From: Schlesneria sp.
GTDB taxonomy: Bacteria; Planctomycetota; Planctomycetia; Planctomycetales; Planctomycetaceae
Assembly: GCA_028291515.1 (NCBI GenBank)
Contig: JAQGHU010000107.1
Coordinates: 62,001-126,000, forward strand
Length of the DNA: 64,000 nucleotides
Direction: 5' to 3'
Shown piece after piece: positions 1-7,335 of the stretch. Under the pieces are notes generated by a model. It searched no databases. It was not told where the DNA came from and was given only the letters and a program-made list of their open reading frames with translations. The translations under genes and the position numbers were made by a program. How positions within the stretch are numbered: position 1 is the stretch's first letter; each line of letters begins with the position of its first letter.

Positions 1-949
1 TTCCTGACCCGCCATCATGCTCGTCATTGCGAGCACGAGCCTGCGTGATATTGCTGCCTGGTGGAACGCTGCGAGTTACCCAGACGTTGCCGCCGATCAC
101 GCTTCCCTTCCCGATCGTGATGCGGCCCAGGATCGTCGCCCCGGCGTAGACCACCACGTCATCCTCGACGATCGGATGGCGGGCTCCGCCCTTGATCAAG
201 GCTCCATTCTCGTCGGTCGGGAACCGCTTGGCTCCTAATGTGACCGCTTGATAGAGCCGAACCCGCTGACCGATCACCGCGGTCTCGCCGATGACGACAC
301 CAGTCCCATGATCGATGAAGAAGCTTCCCGAGATTTTGGCACCGGGATGAATGTCGATGCCGGTTGTCGAATGAGCGATTTCCGCCATGATCCGTGCGAC
401 CAGCGGAACTCCCAACGAATAGAGTTCATGTGCCAATCGATGATGAGTGACCGCCGTGATGCCAGGATAGCACGCCAGGATCTCGTCGAGGCTGCGGGCG
501 GCGGGATCGCCTTCGAAGGCGGCTTGGATATCGGTCTCCAGTAATGCTCTGATCCGCGGCAGTCGGCTGGCGAACTCTCGGGTGATCTCGGTCGATTTCT
601 TTTGGTGCTCGTCGATCGAATCGTCCGGGCCAGCGACAAACAGCAGTTCACGCAGCACTTCTTCAGACAGCACACCCAACGTCGTATCCAGCGTATGGCC
701 GACGAAGTAATCAACGCTTTCCGGAGCCAACTCGCGCGAACCGAGTCGATTCGGAAAGAGCGCCGTGCTCAACTGCTCGATGATGCTGGTCAGGACTTTG
801 CGCGATGGCAGCTTGACCGGGCGACCACTGCGCTGACGAGCCTGCAAAGATCGAGTTCGCAGCTCGCGTAACTCTGCAACAATGCCGTCGATATTCCAAT
901 CGGTCTTGTCGGACGGACCATATTCGAATGGGATCCTGGGCAGGGTCAT
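1..949 (-). CDS. cysE: Serine O-acetyltransferase (partial, 3' end outside window)
   Basis: Transfers acetyl from acetyl-CoA to L-serine, giving O-acetylserine, the substrate of cysteine synthase; cytoplasmic. The left-handed beta-helix hexapeptide region is clear: [12 protein letters not shown], then [14 protein letters not shown]. Asp199 and His214 keep the 15-residue spacing of the catalytic pair Asp143/His158 of E. coli CysE. About 316 codons are visible and the frame is still open at base 1. The helical N-terminal part is roughly 55 residues longer than in E. coli, as in the longer EpsC-type forms. The ATG at 949 overlaps the cysK stop (ATGA), so the two genes are almost certainly one translationally coupled operon making cysteine from serine and sulfide. 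Identification is firm; only the C-terminus is unseen. Confidence 0.95.
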   Translation of the reverse strand, partial: MTLPRIPFEYGPSDKTDWNIDGIVAELRELRTRSLQARQRSGRPVKLPSRKVLTSIIEQLSTALFPNRLGSRELAPESVDYFVGHTLDTTLGVLSEEVLRELLFVAGPDDSIDEHQKKSTEITREFASRLPRIRALLETDIQAAFEGDPAARSLDEILACYPGITAVTHHRLAHELYSLGVPLVARIMAEIAHSTTGIDIHPGAKISGSFFIDHGTGVVIGETAVIGQRVRLYQAVTLGAKRFPTDENGALIKGGARHPIVEDDVVVYAGATILGRITIGKGSVIGGNVWVTRSVPPGSNITQARARNDEHDGGSG

Positions 950-1923
950 CGGGCAAGTCCCTTCTCATCGAACACGCCATCAAACAGAATCGAACTGAGG
1001 TATCGTTCACCGGAATCGGGCAGCACGACAACGATCGTCTTCCCGGCGTTTTCAGGACGTTTCGCGATTCGTACCGCTGCAGCCGTCGCCGCCCCGCAAG
1101 AGATCCCTGCGAGAATCCCCTCTTCCAGCGTGAGTCGGCGAGCGTACTCCATCGCCTCTTCGTTTGATACTTGCTCAACCTGATCGATCAACGAGAGATC
1201 CAGCACGCCTGGAACAAAGCCGGCTCCGATCCCCTGGATCTTGTGCGGGCCAGGCTTCAATGGCTCGCCTGCTCGCGCTTGAGTCAGCACGGGACTGGCG
1301 GTCGGTTCGACGGCGACAGAGATAATCTTTTTTCCTTTGGTCCCTTTGATGTACCTTGAAACCCCGGTGATCGTGCCGCCCGTTCCGACCCCGGAGACGA
1401 AGATATCGACGGCTCCGTCGGTATCTTCCCAGATCTCTGGCCCTGTCGTTTGTTCATGGATCGCCGGGTTGGCCGGGTTCTTGAATTGTTGCAGCAGCAC
1501 ATAGCGTTGGGGGTCGGACCCGTAGATCTCTTCCGCCTTGGCGATCGCGCCGTTCATTCCTTTCGGCCCCTCGGTCAGTACCAGTTTGGCCCCGTAGGCG
1601 ACCAGCAGCTTGCGACGCTCCAGGCTCATCGTTTCCGGCATGGTCAATGTCAGCGGGATCTTGCGTGCCGCCGCCACGAAGGCCAACGCGATGCCGGTGT
1701 TTCCGCTGGTCGGCTCGACCAATTCCTTACCAGGACCGAGCAAACCGCGTTTTTCGGCATCCCAGATCATGGCCGCACCGATGCGGCACTTCACGGAGTA
1801 CGCAGGATTGCGTCCTTCAATTTTCGCGAGCACGGTTGCAGATGCTCCATCGATCACGCGATTCAGTTGCACCAAAGGTGTGCGGCCGATCGACAGAGAA
1901 TTGTCCTTGTACCAGCGTGCCAT
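946..1923 (-). CDS. cysK: Cysteine synthase A (O-acetylserine sulfhydrylase)
   Basis: PLP enzyme that replaces the acetate of O-acetylserine with sulfide to give L-cysteine. At 325 residues it has the usual family length. The PLP lysine is K45 in YSVKCRIGA; the substrate loop [12 protein letters not shown] is near residue 70; [13 protein letters not shown] follows; the phosphate-binding [10 protein letters not shown] is near 180. Start ATG at 1923 is preceded by GGAGG with 5-nt spacing. Its stop overlaps the cysE start by 4 nt, so synthase and acetyltransferase, which form a complex in other bacteria, are made together. The leader carries a promoter and an intrinsic terminator (separate entries), suggesting attenuation. 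Identification is very secure. Confidence 0.97.
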   Translation of the reverse strand: MARWYKDNSLSIGRTPLVQLNRVIDGASATVLAKIEGRNPAYSVKCRIGAAMIWDAEKRGLLGPGKELVEPTSGNTGIALAFVAAARKIPLTLTMPETMSLERRKLLVAYGAKLVLTEGPKGMNGAIAKAEEIYGSDPQRYVLLQQFKNPANPAIHEQTTGPEIWEDTDGAVDIFVSGVGTGGTITGVSRYIKGTKGKKIISVAVEPTASPVLTQARAGEPLKPGPHKIQGIGAGFVPGVLDLSLIDQVEQVSNEEAMEYARRLTLEEGILAGISCGAATAAAVRIAKRPENAGKTIVVVLPDSGERYLSSILFDGVFDEKGLAR

Positions 1924-1941
1924 CTGAACCTCCGTGAGTCG

Positions 1942-2022
1942 TCAATAATCTATGGGCGTCACAAAAAAAGAGGCCAGTGCATCTGAAAAGACGCACTGGC
2001 CTCCGGAATTTCCGGTCAGCAT
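1942..2022 (-). CDS. Possible 26-residue leader peptide before cysK
   Basis: An ATG at 2022, about 5 nt downstream of the predicted transcription start, opens a 26-codon frame that runs through the whole terminator hairpin and ends 18 nt before the cysK ATG. It begins MLTGNSGGQC; the single Cys codon (TGC, codon 10) lies in the 5' arm of the terminator stem. Translation through this arm could affect hairpin formation, as in leader-peptide attenuation, but there is only one Cys codon, not a run. May be chance. Confidence 0.25.
   Translation of the reverse strand: MLTGNSGGQCVFSDALASFFVTPIDY
1963..2003 (-). terminator. Intrinsic terminator in the cysK leader (possible attenuator)
   Basis: On the minus strand a perfect 11-bp stem, GAGGCCAGTGC (2003-1993) with GCACTGGCCTC (1980-1970), closes a 12-nt loop and is followed at once by seven T (1969-1963). 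It lies between a consensus-like promoter (2034-2061) and the cysK start (1923), so a transcript from that promoter meets it before reaching cysK. It could also end transcription of the small upstream gene at 2145-2381. Confidence 0.8.
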
Positions 2023-2033
2023 TCCCAGCGCGG

Positions 2034-2061
2034 AGCATATCGCAAATTGGTGGACTGTCAA
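2034..2061 (-). promoter_or_regulatory. Probable sigma-70 promoter for cysKE
   Basis: On the minus strand TTGACA (2061-2056) and TATGCT (2039-2034) are separated by 16 nt: a perfect -35 box and a -10 box with four of six consensus bases. Transcription would start near 2027, giving a leader of about 104 nt that contains the terminator hairpin. The -35 box also lies in the loop of a small dyad GGTGGA/TCCACC, which could be an operator. Inference from sequence only. Confidence 0.55.
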
Positions 2062-2144
2062 TATCCACCGAGCGAATGTCAGAATTGATCGTTAGAGCGC
2101 ATCCTACCTCTTGGTAGTGACCAGCATCTGTGTTGGTTGGCGAG

Positions 2145-2381
2145 TTATGTTGCTCGTCTCGACTTTTCGAGGGAGTGAAGGATTTGCAACAGGGCCATGA
2201 CCTTGTTGCTAGTCTGAGACTGGTATGAATCACAAACCGCCTGAAGCCCTGAATCTGGATCGGTAATTCGGACCGCACTATCTCCAAGACGGGTTTCCGT
2301 GACCACGGAATGAAGCGACGGTAGAGTCTCTAGTGACTGGAGCATGTCGCAGATAACTTGCAAAGCGTCGTCTGGCATCAT
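2145..2381 (-). CDS. Small hypothetical protein (78 aa)
   Basis: I do not recognise this protein. Support for a real gene: GAGGG sits 4-7 nt before the paired ATGs at 2381 and 2378, and an intrinsic terminator lies about 140 nt beyond its stop. The product is acidic to neutral and probably helical. Its two halves are weakly similar (ALQVICDMLQSLETL near residue 6 and GLQAVCDSY near 45), hinting at an internal duplication. There is no signal peptide or membrane segment. It could be part of the cysKE leader region or a spurious frame. Confidence 0.4.
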   Translation of the reverse strand: MMPDDALQVICDMLQSLETLPSLHSVVTETRLGDSAVRITDPDSGLQAVCDSYQSQTSNKVMALLQILHSLEKSRRAT

Positions 2382-2530
2382 TTAACCCTCGCCTGTAAAC
2401 GAAACAAGCCTCACCATATCGCCGGGGCCTGCTCGTTTCGATACCGCCTCACGCGGCTGGTCTTTCCGCAGAATGCCAGTCATGAAGTGATGGTTTCCAT
2501 CGACACAAATGCTGGTCAGTACCCACCTAT

Positions 2531-2606
2531 CTGTGGCGTCCCGCGAGCAGAAAGCCGCTTAGTCTAACCCGTGCTTCAACGCGACATGTAGGTGCCACAC
2601 GCACTA
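2531..2606 (-). repeat. 76-nt stop-codon-associated repeat, copy 1
   Basis: First of three copies (others at 36789-36864 and 54107-54182), all exactly 76 nt. Read on the minus strand it starts with TAG, the in-frame stop of the MotE-like gene. A short hairpin follows (GTGC, 5-nt loop, GCAC), then a conserved core including GTCGCGTTGAA, GGGTTAGACTAAG and CTGCTCGCGGGACGCCACAG. This copy is the most diverged of the three, with substitutions only. Confidence 0.9.
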
Positions 2607-3335
2607 GCGGCGAATGACATCATTGCGACCGGCCTGGACCGTTGTGGCCAATCTGTCAGCCAGGTTGGCGTCGATGCCATCCAGCGATGTCAGCACTCCG
2701 GCGGCATCTCGTTCTTTCATCGCTTTCAAGACTGAGATCGCTGTTTCGATCTTGCCGTCATCGACCAGCTTCCTGATGAATAACGCCTGACTACGGATGA
2801 ACGCGCTTTCGCCGGATGGGCGATTGGCATTCGCAATTGGTTTGTTTTTGGTCGATCGAGGAGTTCGCTGAGCCACTTCGAGCATTCGCAGTTCCGCATC
2901 GGCCATATCTTCGCGAGTCCGCTTGCGCAGATCATCGACAGCAGCGAGCTCGGTGCGGATGTCGTCGTAGATCATCTTCAGAGCTTCCTGGCGAACCGCC
3001 AGTTTCGATTCTTGCTCCTTCACGTCAGTCAGCAACGATGCGGCTTCGGCATCAACTACTTTGGCTTTGGCTGCAGAGACTCTCTTCGTGACGGCCTTCG
3101 GTGCTGCCACGACGACTTCTGCTTCCTCGTCAGGAACCGGCAGCAATTCTGGTTCGACGGCCGCAACGACTTTGCGAGGTCGTTTTCGCGGAGCAGGTGC
3201 TTCGGCGATGGCAGCTTGTTTTTCCGCTGCGACTTTCGCCTGCTGGTTCAATTGAGGCTGTACGAAGTCCACCCACGTCGATGCGAGGGCAAAGACGAAT
3301 AAGGCGGTCATCAGTACAGTCACCAGAATCTTCAT
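2604..3335 (-). CDS. MotE-like flagellar protein (MgtE_N-like C-terminal domain)
   Basis: About 243 residues from the ATG at 3335; a GTG at 3365 would add 10. There is an N-terminal membrane segment (ILVTVLMTALFVFALAS), an Ala/Pro/Lys-rich linker, a coiled coil near residues 105-160, and a C-terminal helical domain (FIRKLVDDGKIETAISVLKA...ILASLADRLA-type pattern) resembling the MotE/MgtE N-terminal fold. Such proteins stabilise stators or act as export-associated factors in bacteria with flagella. It lies directly downstream of flgB-flgC-fliE with a 57-nt gap, which supports a flagellar role. The stop codon is the first triplet of the 76-nt repeat. The family assignment is inferred from layout and pattern. 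Confidence 0.6.
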   Translation of the reverse strand: MKILVTVLMTALFVFALASTWVDFVQPQLNQQAKVAAEKQAAIAEAPAPRKRPRKVVAAVEPELLPVPDEEAEVVVAAPKAVTKRVSAAKAKVVDAEAASLLTDVKEQESKLAVRQEALKMIYDDIRTELAAVDDLRKRTREDMADAELRMLEVAQRTPRSTKNKPIANANRPSGESAFIRSQALFIRKLVDDGKIETAISVLKAMKERDAAGVLTSLDGIDANLADRLATTVQAGRNDVIRR

Positions 3336-3391
3336 TGGCCCATCCCAACCGCGTGTGGCGAACACCGCCCGCGATCAATCGCGCCGATTCA

Positions 3392-3691
3392 CTACATCGG
3401 CATGCGCATCACTTCTTGATACGCGTCAATCACCTTGTTTCTCACTTCCACGAACACTCGCAGGCTCAGATCCGCCTTGGCCAGTGTCAGCATCGTCTCA
3501 TGCACACTCTCGCTTTGACCTGTTGCCAATTGCTGAACCGACGCGTCTGCCTGCAATTGCTGAGCGTTCGTATCGGCGACGAACTGTTCGACCACATTCC
3601 CGAAGACCGCGCCGTTGGATGGTGGCGTCACGCCAGACAGTGGCGAGGCTAAGGGCAGCCCGCCAATCATTCCTGCTGGTGCAATGTTCAT
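3392..3691 (-). CDS. fliE: Flagellar hook-basal body protein FliE
   Basis: FliE joins the MS ring to the proximal rod at the start of flagellar assembly. The 99-residue length is typical. The C-terminal half carries the family pattern: SVHETMLTLAKADLSLRVFVEVRNK then a Tyr-Gln-Glu-Val-Met segment ending in MRMPM. The N-terminus is Gly/Pro-rich and disordered, as expected. It lies 32 nt downstream of flgC in a flgB-flgC-fliE order common to many phyla. Confidence 0.93.
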   Translation of the reverse strand: MNIAPAGMIGGLPLASPLSGVTPPSNGAVFGNVVEQFVADTNAQQLQADASVQQLATGQSESVHETMLTLAKADLSLRVFVEVRNKVIDAYQEVMRMPM

Positions 3692-3723
3692 CGCCGTTCC
3701 TCAGAACGAAGGTCTTCGAGAAG

Positions 3724-4170
3724 TTATCCGCGAACGATCGCTAACGCCTGCTGATTCATGTCCACAAAGTTCTGAGCCGCCTTGAGGTTGGCTTCATAGG
3801 CTCGGGTCGCCGTGATCAGGTTGACCATTTCCATGGGCAAGTTGACGTTGGGCATCGTGACGAAGCCTTCGGGGTCCGCATCGGGATGTCCAGGTTCATA
3901 GCGGCGCGGCATCTCGGACATGTCGTCCACGACGCCGACCGTTCGCACACCCGCGAGCCCTGTCGACTCGACGGAACCGCGTGGTCCCGGTCCCTGGGTA
4001 CTCATGGCTGTCTCGAAGACGATGTCTTTGCGGCGGTAGGCCCCACCTTCAGGAGTCCGTGTGGTCGATGCGTTCGCGATGTTATTCGCGACAACTTCCA
4101 TGCGCATCCGTTCGGCCGTTAAGCCGGATGCACTGATGTTGAACGCTCCCAGCGACGTATCGAACCCCAT
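3724..4170 (-). CDS. flgC: Flagellar basal-body rod protein FlgC
   Basis: Proximal rod component of 148 residues. The N-terminal rod motif SGLTAERMRMEVVANNIANA (residues 15-34) is followed by the RRKDIVFE strand region. The C-terminus has the family helix NLPMEMVNLITATRAYEANL and ends FVDMNQQALAIVRG. Both terminal helices form the coiled-coil of the rod. The ATG at 4170 lies 24 nt after the flgB stop, so the genes are cotranscribed. Confidence 0.95.
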   Translation of the reverse strand: MGFDTSLGAFNISASGLTAERMRMEVVANNIANASTTRTPEGGAYRRKDIVFETAMSTQGPGPRGSVESTGLAGVRTVGVVDDMSEMPRRYEPGHPDADPEGFVTMPNVNLPMEMVNLITATRAYEANLKAAQNFVDMNQQALAIVRG

Positions 4171-4194
4171 TGGCCCCTCCGTGACTCAGCCCTG

Positions 4195-4554
4195 TTATTG
4201 CCCGCTGATGGCTCGCCGCATCATGGCCGTTTTCGTGGACACGATCTGCAGGTACGCATTATTCAGTAGAGTGTTTTTGTTCAGTCGCATCATCTCGCGA
4301 TCGATGTCGACATTGTTTCCATCGATTCGTCCCGGCGTCGTCGTATCCTCGACAACGGTCGGCTGTAAGTTCGCCACACCCTGGTCGCCATGCATCTGCA
4401 GATGCTTGTTCAATTGATCATCGAATGACACATCCAGCTTGTGATAGCCAGGCGTGTTCACGTTGGCGACATTCTGCGACAGCACCTTGTGCCGGAGCAC
4501 GGTGACATCGACCAGCTTCGCGAGCATGTCAAATTGTGAAGGTGTAACGGACAT
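4195..4554 (-). CDS. flgB: Flagellar basal-body rod protein FlgB
   Basis: Proximal rod protein of about 119 residues from the ATG at 4554; an upstream in-frame start at 4605 would add 17 residues without family similarity. It shows the rod signature VLSQNVANVNTPGYHKLDVSF near the N-terminus and a C-terminal helix with NKNTLLNNAYLQIVSTKTAMMRRAISG. It is the first gene of the rod operon. The upstream gap (4555-4791) shows no clear promoter or Shine-Dalgarno sequence. Only the proximal-rod genes are present here; the other flagellar genes must be elsewhere. Confidence 0.93.
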   Translation of the reverse strand: MSVTPSQFDMLAKLVDVTVLRHKVLSQNVANVNTPGYHKLDVSFDDQLNKHLQMHGDQGVANLQPTVVEDTTTPGRIDGNNVDIDREMMRLNKNTLLNNAYLQIVSTKTAMMRRAISGQ

Positions 4555-4791
4555 ACCGATTCTATCGGTTGAGCCGAAAGCGTAAGTTGAACCGAAGCCC
4601 GCCAATCGGCCGTTTCAGCACCCCTGCACGTCGCGTCACCGGCGACTTCCGCCGCTCCTCGCATCGTAAGACGAAACCGCTGCTGTGTTGGTGTCATCGG
4701 AAGGTGACGTGCGATTCGGTCAAGCAACGATTCGCAAGTGACTATTTCACAGATGGGTCCGTCGTTTTTGTCGCCTGGGCCATGCCGGCGC

Positions 4792-7011
4792 CTATTCGTC
4801 CTCGGGCGGCATTTTGCCCAGTGGCAGGCCCAGGGCTGTTTCCACGGTTTCCGCAATGGCGCACAGTCGGCCGACGATTCGCAAACTGATCTTCAGCCCT
4901 TCGTCACCGGCGTAAGACAAGACGCCGTCAACCGCGGCCGGCTCATCCTTGGCGGGAAGCGTAGCGATCAGGTAGTTGCTGACCGTGATCTCTTCGTCGA
5001 CGTGATCAAACGGATACTCGAGTTCCTGCAATCGTTCCTTGACTTCGGCCAGTCTCGAAACGCCGTTCGACATCGCCCCCAGCAAGTTCTGAATCAGCTT
5101 TCCGTTGTCTTCATTCCCTTTGATTTGCTTGTAGAGATCGCGGACAAGTTCACGTGCGTCGTAGATGCCCAACAGGTCCTGTCGGTGGCTGCTCAGTTGA
5201 GCGTCGTGACCAATCAGATAGCGACTTTCTTCCCACAGTTGATCTCCGTTCGGGACCGTCGCGGTCACCGACGGGACGCCGAGCAATTGCAATGGCAACA
5301 CGATTCGATCGGCGAGATCCTGCAGAATGGGGGCGAGAGATAAGTAAGCCTCATCCTTGTTCGCATTCGACTGGCTGCGGACTTCCCCGATTTCTTGTTG
5401 GTTGGTGAGGGGAACGGTGAATGTATTTGCTTTGATTTTGAAGCCGGCGTCCAGCAGCGCCTCGGCCAGATTGGCCTCTTGCACTAAGGCAATGTTGTAA
5501 GCCAGCTTTTTGATTTCTTCGAGGTGTGCGGCTCGCGACTGAGGGATGCGTTCGCGCAGTGATTTGATTTCTGCGATCACCTCATCAGTCGATTGAGTGG
5601 CCGGTTCCAGCGACTCTGGGAACGGCAGCGTCCAGTAGTAGTGGTAGATGCCAGCCAGCACTCGCTCGCGGGATTTGTGTTCTTCCGCATCCGCCTGCTG
5701 GCGAGCCATGAGGACATCGAGCGAAACAAGACTCTTGGCCGGTACGTCTTCGTCCAATTGCCAGCGATAGAACTTCAGCGTTTCGGCTCGGCACGTCGCG
5801 GGGAAGTCTTGAAACAAGACCGACGCCGGGGCATCGATCTGCAACAGGCCCACGGCCTCTTCACGTTCGGCGCTGGCGATCCGGTCAGCATCACAGGGAT
5901 GTGTATCGTACCAGCCAGTCTTCCGATTCATTTGCTCATCGAGCAACTCCTGCTTTCCTTCCTCGGGAATCTGTTCAGCACGGTACGTGATCAGGCCGAA
6001 GAAGTCGTCGACCAGTCGACCTTCGCGATACGATTCACTGAGGTCCGAGATCGCCCAGCGGCGGGCTCCCATCAACACGGGCAATCGATGGCACGTCGAA
6101 GCGAACGTGTTGCTGCCCGACAACCGCGCTTCGTGTCGATCAGCGTCGAATTCCATCTCTCGCGACAACCGGCAGCTCATGGCATGGCCGACATTCATCA
6201 ATCCCTGCAGTATCTTCCGAGTCAGCCAGACGCCGGCACGCGTGAGATAGACGATCCAGCCTGCTCGCAGGTCGAGTTCCTTGGACCACCGTTCCAAGGT
6301 CGCATCCCATTCGTCTCGTTGATAGACGACGAACGCGAACCACCGGTTCACCGAATTGATGATGCCCCCGAGGCGCATTCCAGCTCCTTGCGAGAAATGG
6401 CCGAATTCGTGAGCGAGGATTCCCGCGAATTGCTTCAGTGTCATACCGGCCACCAGCGGCAAGCCGATGACCAGCATCAAATCGTGGCGGAACGGGTTCC
6501 AGGCACCGCTGGTCAGCGCTGCCGCCGCGTTGACGTTGTCGTCCAGCAGGATGGACTTGGGCCGAGGCGACCCCACGGCATCGCAAAGTCGATCGATGAA
6601 TTCGAACAGCACTGGTTCGTCCTGCCGCCCGATCGTTTTGGGCTTGTTACCGCTATCTCGTCGCCGAGCGAACAGTGGTTTGAGCATAAAAGCGACTAGG
6701 GTGGCTCCCACAATCGCGGGGGCGAGGTAGGCGAAGAGGACTCCAATCGCTCCCTTGCCTCTCACTTTGACTTGCAACATGCCCGTGTTGTTGACCAGAT
6801 GCCAATAGACTCCATAGCAGACCAGTCCGATGAGCGCGAGGTAGATAATTGGCAGCAGGACCATCAGGGCGGCAACCACACAGATCGCCAGCCGATATCC
6901 CAGCGTAACTTTGATCGGTTCGATCTGTCCGTCCAGCGATCGCAGGATGCGATCGGACAATTCGGATGACGCTGACACGTGTTTCGATGTCGCAGGAGTG
7001 GCCATGCTCAC
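4792..7011 (-). CDS. Membrane-anchored M48-family zinc metallopeptidase
   Basis: 739 residues. Two N-terminal membrane segments (about 41-66 and 90-111) precede an M48 catalytic domain: zinc-binding HEFGH at 201-205 and the third ligand Glu287 in EMEFDAD. This is the CAAX prenyl protease/HtpX-like arrangement of membrane proteases that degrade or process membrane proteins. The remaining C-terminal 400 or so residues are helical and unassigned, much longer than HtpX (about 290 aa). Start GTG 7011 is chosen because GAGGA lies 9 nt upstream; an ATG two codons further is possible. Substrate unknown. It stands alone upstream of the flagellar operon with a 237-nt gap, so no functional link is implied. 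Confidence 0.85.
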   Translation of the reverse strand: MSMATPATSKHVSASSELSDRILRSLDGQIEPIKVTLGYRLAICVVAALMVLLPIIYLALIGLVCYGVYWHLVNNTGMLQVKVRGKGAIGVLFAYLAPAIVGATLVAFMLKPLFARRRDSGNKPKTIGRQDEPVLFEFIDRLCDAVGSPRPKSILLDDNVNAAAALTSGAWNPFRHDLMLVIGLPLVAGMTLKQFAGILAHEFGHFSQGAGMRLGGIINSVNRWFAFVVYQRDEWDATLERWSKELDLRAGWIVYLTRAGVWLTRKILQGLMNVGHAMSCRLSREMEFDADRHEARLSGSNTFASTCHRLPVLMGARRWAISDLSESYREGRLVDDFFGLITYRAEQIPEEGKQELLDEQMNRKTGWYDTHPCDADRIASAEREEAVGLLQIDAPASVLFQDFPATCRAETLKFYRWQLDEDVPAKSLVSLDVLMARQQADAEEHKSRERVLAGIYHYYWTLPFPESLEPATQSTDEVIAEIKSLRERIPQSRAAHLEEIKKLAYNIALVQEANLAEALLDAGFKIKANTFTVPLTNQQEIGEVRSQSNANKDEAYLSLAPILQDLADRIVLPLQLLGVPSVTATVPNGDQLWEESRYLIGHDAQLSSHRQDLLGIYDARELVRDLYKQIKGNEDNGKLIQNLLGAMSNGVSRLAEVKERLQELEYPFDHVDEEITVSNYLIATLPAKDEPAAVDGVLSYAGDEGLKISLRIVGRLCAIAETVETALGLPLGKMPPEDE

Positions 7012-7335
7012 GACAGTTCGTCCTCGTTCAAGTGGAAACGTGGCTGGTTATTTAAGGTGAGGTGACGCCAAAACAATACGGATTCGGATCGCGGTTGTCA
7101 GCGCTACCGTTAAAGCGTGTGGCCGAAACAACATAACGGTTGAAGCGATTCATCTCTTGGATGATGAATTGCTTGCGGCTGCATCAAGCAGGGACGACAC
7201 CGTCCTCACTTAAGGTTGTTAGATCCAACGTCAGTCAGTCGCACTTTCAGAACGAGTTCTTGACTTTCGGTCGCGCTCTTCGCAGAGTATTTCAGACATT
7301 CTGCTTGAATTACCTACAGCAAGGAGGACTTGGTA
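7012..7335. other. Intergenic region between divergent genes
   Basis: No convincing gene. It must hold promoters for the M48 protease (left) and the secreted protein (right). A TTGACT at 7260-7265 is present but no good -10 box follows at 16-18 nt. A strong Shine-Dalgarno AAGGAGG occupies 7321-7327. Confidence 0.5.

Noticed and set aside
274-1178. Two leftward frames of about 150 codons over the cysE region
   Set aside because: They are out of frame with the true cysE reading frame (949 to 1), which carries all catalytic motifs.
5593-6699. A 368-codon frame antisense to the M48 protease
   Set aside because: The opposite strand encodes intact HEFGH and third-ligand motifs; this frame is a shadow.
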